Source: Himantopus leucocephalus (lineage: Eukaryota; Chordata; Aves; Charadriiformes; Recurvirostridae). From it: 64,000 nt of DNA. Location: contig RSEF01000005.1 of the NCBI GenBank assembly GCA_003993805.1, forward strand, positions 18,655,932-18,719,931, in the 5' to 3' direction. Below the pieces are notes generated by a model. It saw only the letters and a list, made by a program, of their open reading frames with translations. It was not told the origin of the DNA and did not search any database. Positions 60,594-64,000 of this stretch are shown here, in pieces (position 1 is the first letter of the stretch; every line of letters begins with the position of its first letter). The position numbers and the translations under genes were made by a program.

Positions 60594-63141
60594 GCACCTC
60601 CTTTATCTTAATGCAAGGGTGTTCCTTATTTGGAAATCATCCTAGCACTTTGTTCAGTGTAAGTATTAAGTCGCACTAACGTAACTTCCACGCCTTTGCT
60701 TGGAAATGTACAGCATCACGATTAAGAATATTTTCCCTATGAAAACTAAACTGTGATTTTCTCATTTCATCCTGTATATGCCTGCCTTTGATACAGGTTC
60801 ATGGCAGATTTATGCTTATAGCAGTGTCTCATCCCATACTTGGAAAGATTTTGAGTCAGGATATTGGAAGGAGTGTGCTCTTCATTCATTTAGGGCCAAA
60901 TCCTCAAATCTCCCTTGTGTACAGACAAACCTGGTTACAGGGTGTGAAACCTCAAGGGGAAGGACACATAATATATTCAGTTTTCTTTTAATCATATGCC
61001 ATGTATCAAAGCGAGTGGAGGATGAAGCCTGGTTTCCTGTGAATGTGTATCTTGTGGTTGGATTCTCTAGTGTCTAGTAAGATGTGAGTGCTGATTGAAG
61101 TTTTTCCCACGGTTGGGGCATTCATAATATCTCATTGTCTCAAAGAAGCGAGCTCAAGCTTCACTCTTTCTTTCAGATGGAGCATTAATAGATTTTCCTC
61201 CTGTACTTGGCAGCTAGTTTTCATTAATCCTGTAAGAACTTCATATCTTTGAGACTTCTACTCCATATCAAATTTAATTAAAATTAGCGACGGGACTCAA
61301 AGACTGTTACAGGCCAAATGCAAAAGCCAACATACAGACAGAATAACCACAAAAGCCTCATTTCCTCAGGAAACCATGTATAAAAAGGGATTCTAGCTGA
61401 GCTGAGATTTTGGAAAATAATATAAAGATCTTGGGATCTGTCTCACTACTAAGACATGGTACATTATAAATGAAAGCAAACATGAAATATCAAATGTTTA
61501 TATACAGACATGTATTTATATGCACACATATGCCTCTGTACGTGTGCATTGCAGGTATCTGTACACACATTTCCATTCTTTTCCACTGAAGAGGAGCCAC
61601 CTCTGGAGTAAATCTTGTAACACTACTAGGAACATTGCAGTTATGAGAGGAAGCAAATAACATTTTACTCAATGAGCAAGGTTGTGCACTGGTGTTCAGC
61701 AATGTTCTTTCTAGAGAGAGTCCTATGAGAAGTGATGAATGCATCAAAAAGAAAAATAAATCTTCTGCCTATATTCAGTATATCAGGTTGTATTCAAAGC
61801 CCAAACCCTGAAGGCCTCTCTTAGTGAAAGCTCTCACTGGGGTCAGGAGGAGCTTTCACCGACCCACAGCTCAGTAACTTGGCAGTAACAAGAGGTCATT
61901 TGCTCTGTTCTTCTTGTCTTCCTTGACTGCCTGACCACTCTGAGTAAATGGCAGTAATGGAAATAGCAAGGAGCCATGGCCTGCCCACGGAGCAAAACAT
62001 GGAGCATTGCAGAAAAACATATTTACAAATCCTTGAACTTTGAACACTGCATAGTGCACTCTATACAAATTATTATATTGCACTACAGGTGTGCTCTGAA
62101 AATGAATTACTCTGATCTCCATTTCCACATGCAACCCAACGAGTCTTAACATTCAGATAATGAGTTTTGCCGTTCCTTGAACAAGAATTTTTCAAGAACA
62201 GCTCATGTTAAATGACAGGAAAATGCTGAACACAGTATGAAAGCAGTAGAAAGAAAATGAGTGAATCCTAAAGTACTATGATCAGACTGATTGTTCTGAC
62301 ATTGATTTGTACCTATGTTACAACACTGAACTGAACTAAGAGTCTCATTAATTACAAATATGAGGGGGGTGTGGAGCCCATAGGGGAAGGGTGCCTACAG
62401 CCTTCTGGTTTGTAAAGTTATGTACTCTATGCAAAACACAAAAAAAAGATGTCTAAGCCAAAACTGACTGAAACTATTAAACTATGACTCCATCCGTAAG
62501 CTATGCAAAGGCTAAGAGTGACTTCTAGCTCAGACAAGCTCAGTGCAGCTCCTCCTGGCGTGTCCAAAAGGGTGGATCTCTGTTGGTGTATTTACCTATG
62601 GGATCCTTCCCTATTTTTCCCCTGTTACCATCATGGCTGAACTTCAAATATAGATTTCGCCTGGGCCTATTTTCTTTGAAGTATGTTATGTACACAGTGA
62701 AGACACAATCCTTGCTTTTCAGGGCTTGGAGTTTATGGAACAAGTATCTACAGCGTATGTTAAATATTTTAGATCATTACTGCACCTTGGATTACAGTCA
62801 AGCACTTAAACAGCAATCTAAAATAAATTATAACGGATAATAACTGCAGCTGCAGAGGAACAGAATCTGGATTTTAATCTTTTTCTTGAAAAATCAAAAG
62901 ACAACCAAGTGGGCTGAGTTTTCAAGACAGCAGAAGCAAAGGACATGCACAACAAAGCAGGTGGACCTGCTTTACACATATGGCAACTTCAGAAACATAA
63001 ATGCATTGCACTTGCAATGTGTATGATCAATTAGCTGCTTTGCATTCCAACCACCTATTTTACATGTCCAGTGGGGTAAGTGCAGGCACAAAGTCAATAT
63101 ATGAATGTTGAGAGCCTGTTTGCCTGTTACCATGAGCTTTG

Positions 63142-63221
63142 GGTCTTCTCGTTTTGGTTTGGGGTTTTTTTTTGGTTGTTATTTTTTGGTTGGTTGTTGT
63201 TGGTTTGGGGGTTTTTTTCCC
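63142..63221. repeat. G/T-rich low-complexity patch
   Basis: Almost purely G and T on the plus strand, with GGTT, GGTTG and T runs, and A/C on the other strand. No element recognised. Confidence 0.8.
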
Positions 63222-64000
63222 TTCTCATTTAATGTGTATTACTACCAGGGCTACAGGGTCTCATTCTGAGACCTATGATCTCGATCTGCCTCTTTTGAAA
63301 AGGTCTCAGGTTCATCCTTGGTGTCTGTGCCAAACTCCCAGATAAGATATCATTCCTGCCACAACTCACTTTCGAATATGACCTTTTCTAGAGTGTGTTA
63401 GGATCTCTTCTAGATATGCAGATACACATGTAGCCATCACACACTTCCTTGTTTCTAACCCTTTGTTTTAGTGCCTAAAAAGCAGAGAGAAGCCTCAAAA
63501 GAAAAAACTTATCCACAGGCTAATTCCAGGCAGGGATCCACTTCACAACAAAAGCTCTACTATGGACCACTTTGCTATGACCTGCAAGGTACCGTTCAGA
63601 TGACAGCCTATGCAGCTTGGTAGTCTCAAGACTTACCACCAATATCATTACAAACATACTCCATAAAAACTTGTTTCCAAAGTCATTGAAAGTTTTGAAG
63701 AAGGTTCATGTGAAGAAACACTATGATCACACTCAATATTTGTTGTATAACATAACGTGTTTGATGCATTTCATTTTTAGTCCATCATATGTACCTTTAG
63801 GCCACAGTAACAAAATATGTTTACTGAATAACATTGTGAATGTGAAGTTCAAGGAATCGTTTTTATAAGAAGAATTTCTAAATAATCACCAGAACTCTTT
63901 GTATTCAGGATTCTGGTCTGGGGCTTTGGGGCCAATCTTTCTCCCTTCTACATCTCTCTGGACTGCACATTCCTATGCTTCTATATTTTTGGTATATACA

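Larger units (their letters stand above)
57548..64000 (-). other. EHF intron 1 and/or 5' flank; first exon not found
   Basis: This is the sequence upstream of the first coding exon. Mammalian EHF has non-coding first exons well upstream, so most of this is probably intron 1. I could not pick out an exon 1, TATA box or CpG island with confidence. It contains the quasi-palindrome at 58,963-59,024, a short tandem patch at 60,554-60,593 and a G/T-rich low-complexity patch at 63,142-63,221. ORFs here are short and unconvincing. Confidence 0.6.

Noticed and set aside
57548..64000. Searched for an EHF first exon, TATA box or CpG island
   Set aside because: Several TATA-like strings and GT donors occur, but none combine into a convincing promoter plus exon; I did not assign one.

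Overview
The window looks like avian nuclear DNA (bird, or at least a sauropsid). Its repeats are CR1-clade LINEs, the younger copies ending in the ATTCTATG-type octamer. I saw no L1 or Alu-like sequence, and the one gene has short introns. It holds one protein-coding gene that I can support fully: EHF, an epithelial ETS-family transcription factor, on the minus strand. All eight coding exons can be assembled by hand from 57,544 (ATG) down to 45,151 (TAA). Every splice site is GT-AG, the phases are consistent, and the predicted protein has 298 residues.

Layout. Positions 1 to about 41,790 lie downstream of EHF (past its 3' end) and show no credible coding exon. This flank carries LINE debris: CR1 pieces at 6,720-6,920 and 7,190-7,450, a large CR1 at 23,925-25,320 broken by a 100-N assembly gap, and an ancient CR1/L3-like copy at 29,775-31,265. 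It also has a MIR-like SINE relic near 9,130-9,345, simple repeats, and a striking near-perfect inverted repeat at 13,987-14,056. From about 41,790 to 45,150 is the probable long EHF 3'UTR. From 45,151 to 57,547 are the coding exons and introns 2-8. Intron 7 holds an ancient plus-strand LINE interrupted by a younger minus-strand CR1. From 57,548 to 64,000 is the 5' side of the gene (intron 1 and/or upstream flank). I could not identify the non-coding first exon or the promoter there.

Biology. EHF has an N-terminal Pointed (PNT/SAM-like) domain, encoded almost wholly by one 246-nt exon, then a linker built from four small exons, and a C-terminal ETS DNA-binding domain split over the last two exons. 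Exons 3 to 7 are all multiples of three with phase-1 boundaries, so each could be skipped without a frameshift. In mammals EHF lies between ELF5 and APIP. If that order holds here, the gene-free low-coordinate part corresponds to the EHF-APIP interval, which in humans carries airway-epithelial enhancers and a cystic fibrosis lung-disease modifier signal.

I found no evidence of a new multi-gene system, CRISPR array, tRNA or rRNA. The most unexplained items are the 70-bp hairpin, the nested LINE in intron 7, and the pyrimidine/purine quasi-palindrome at 58,963-59,024.
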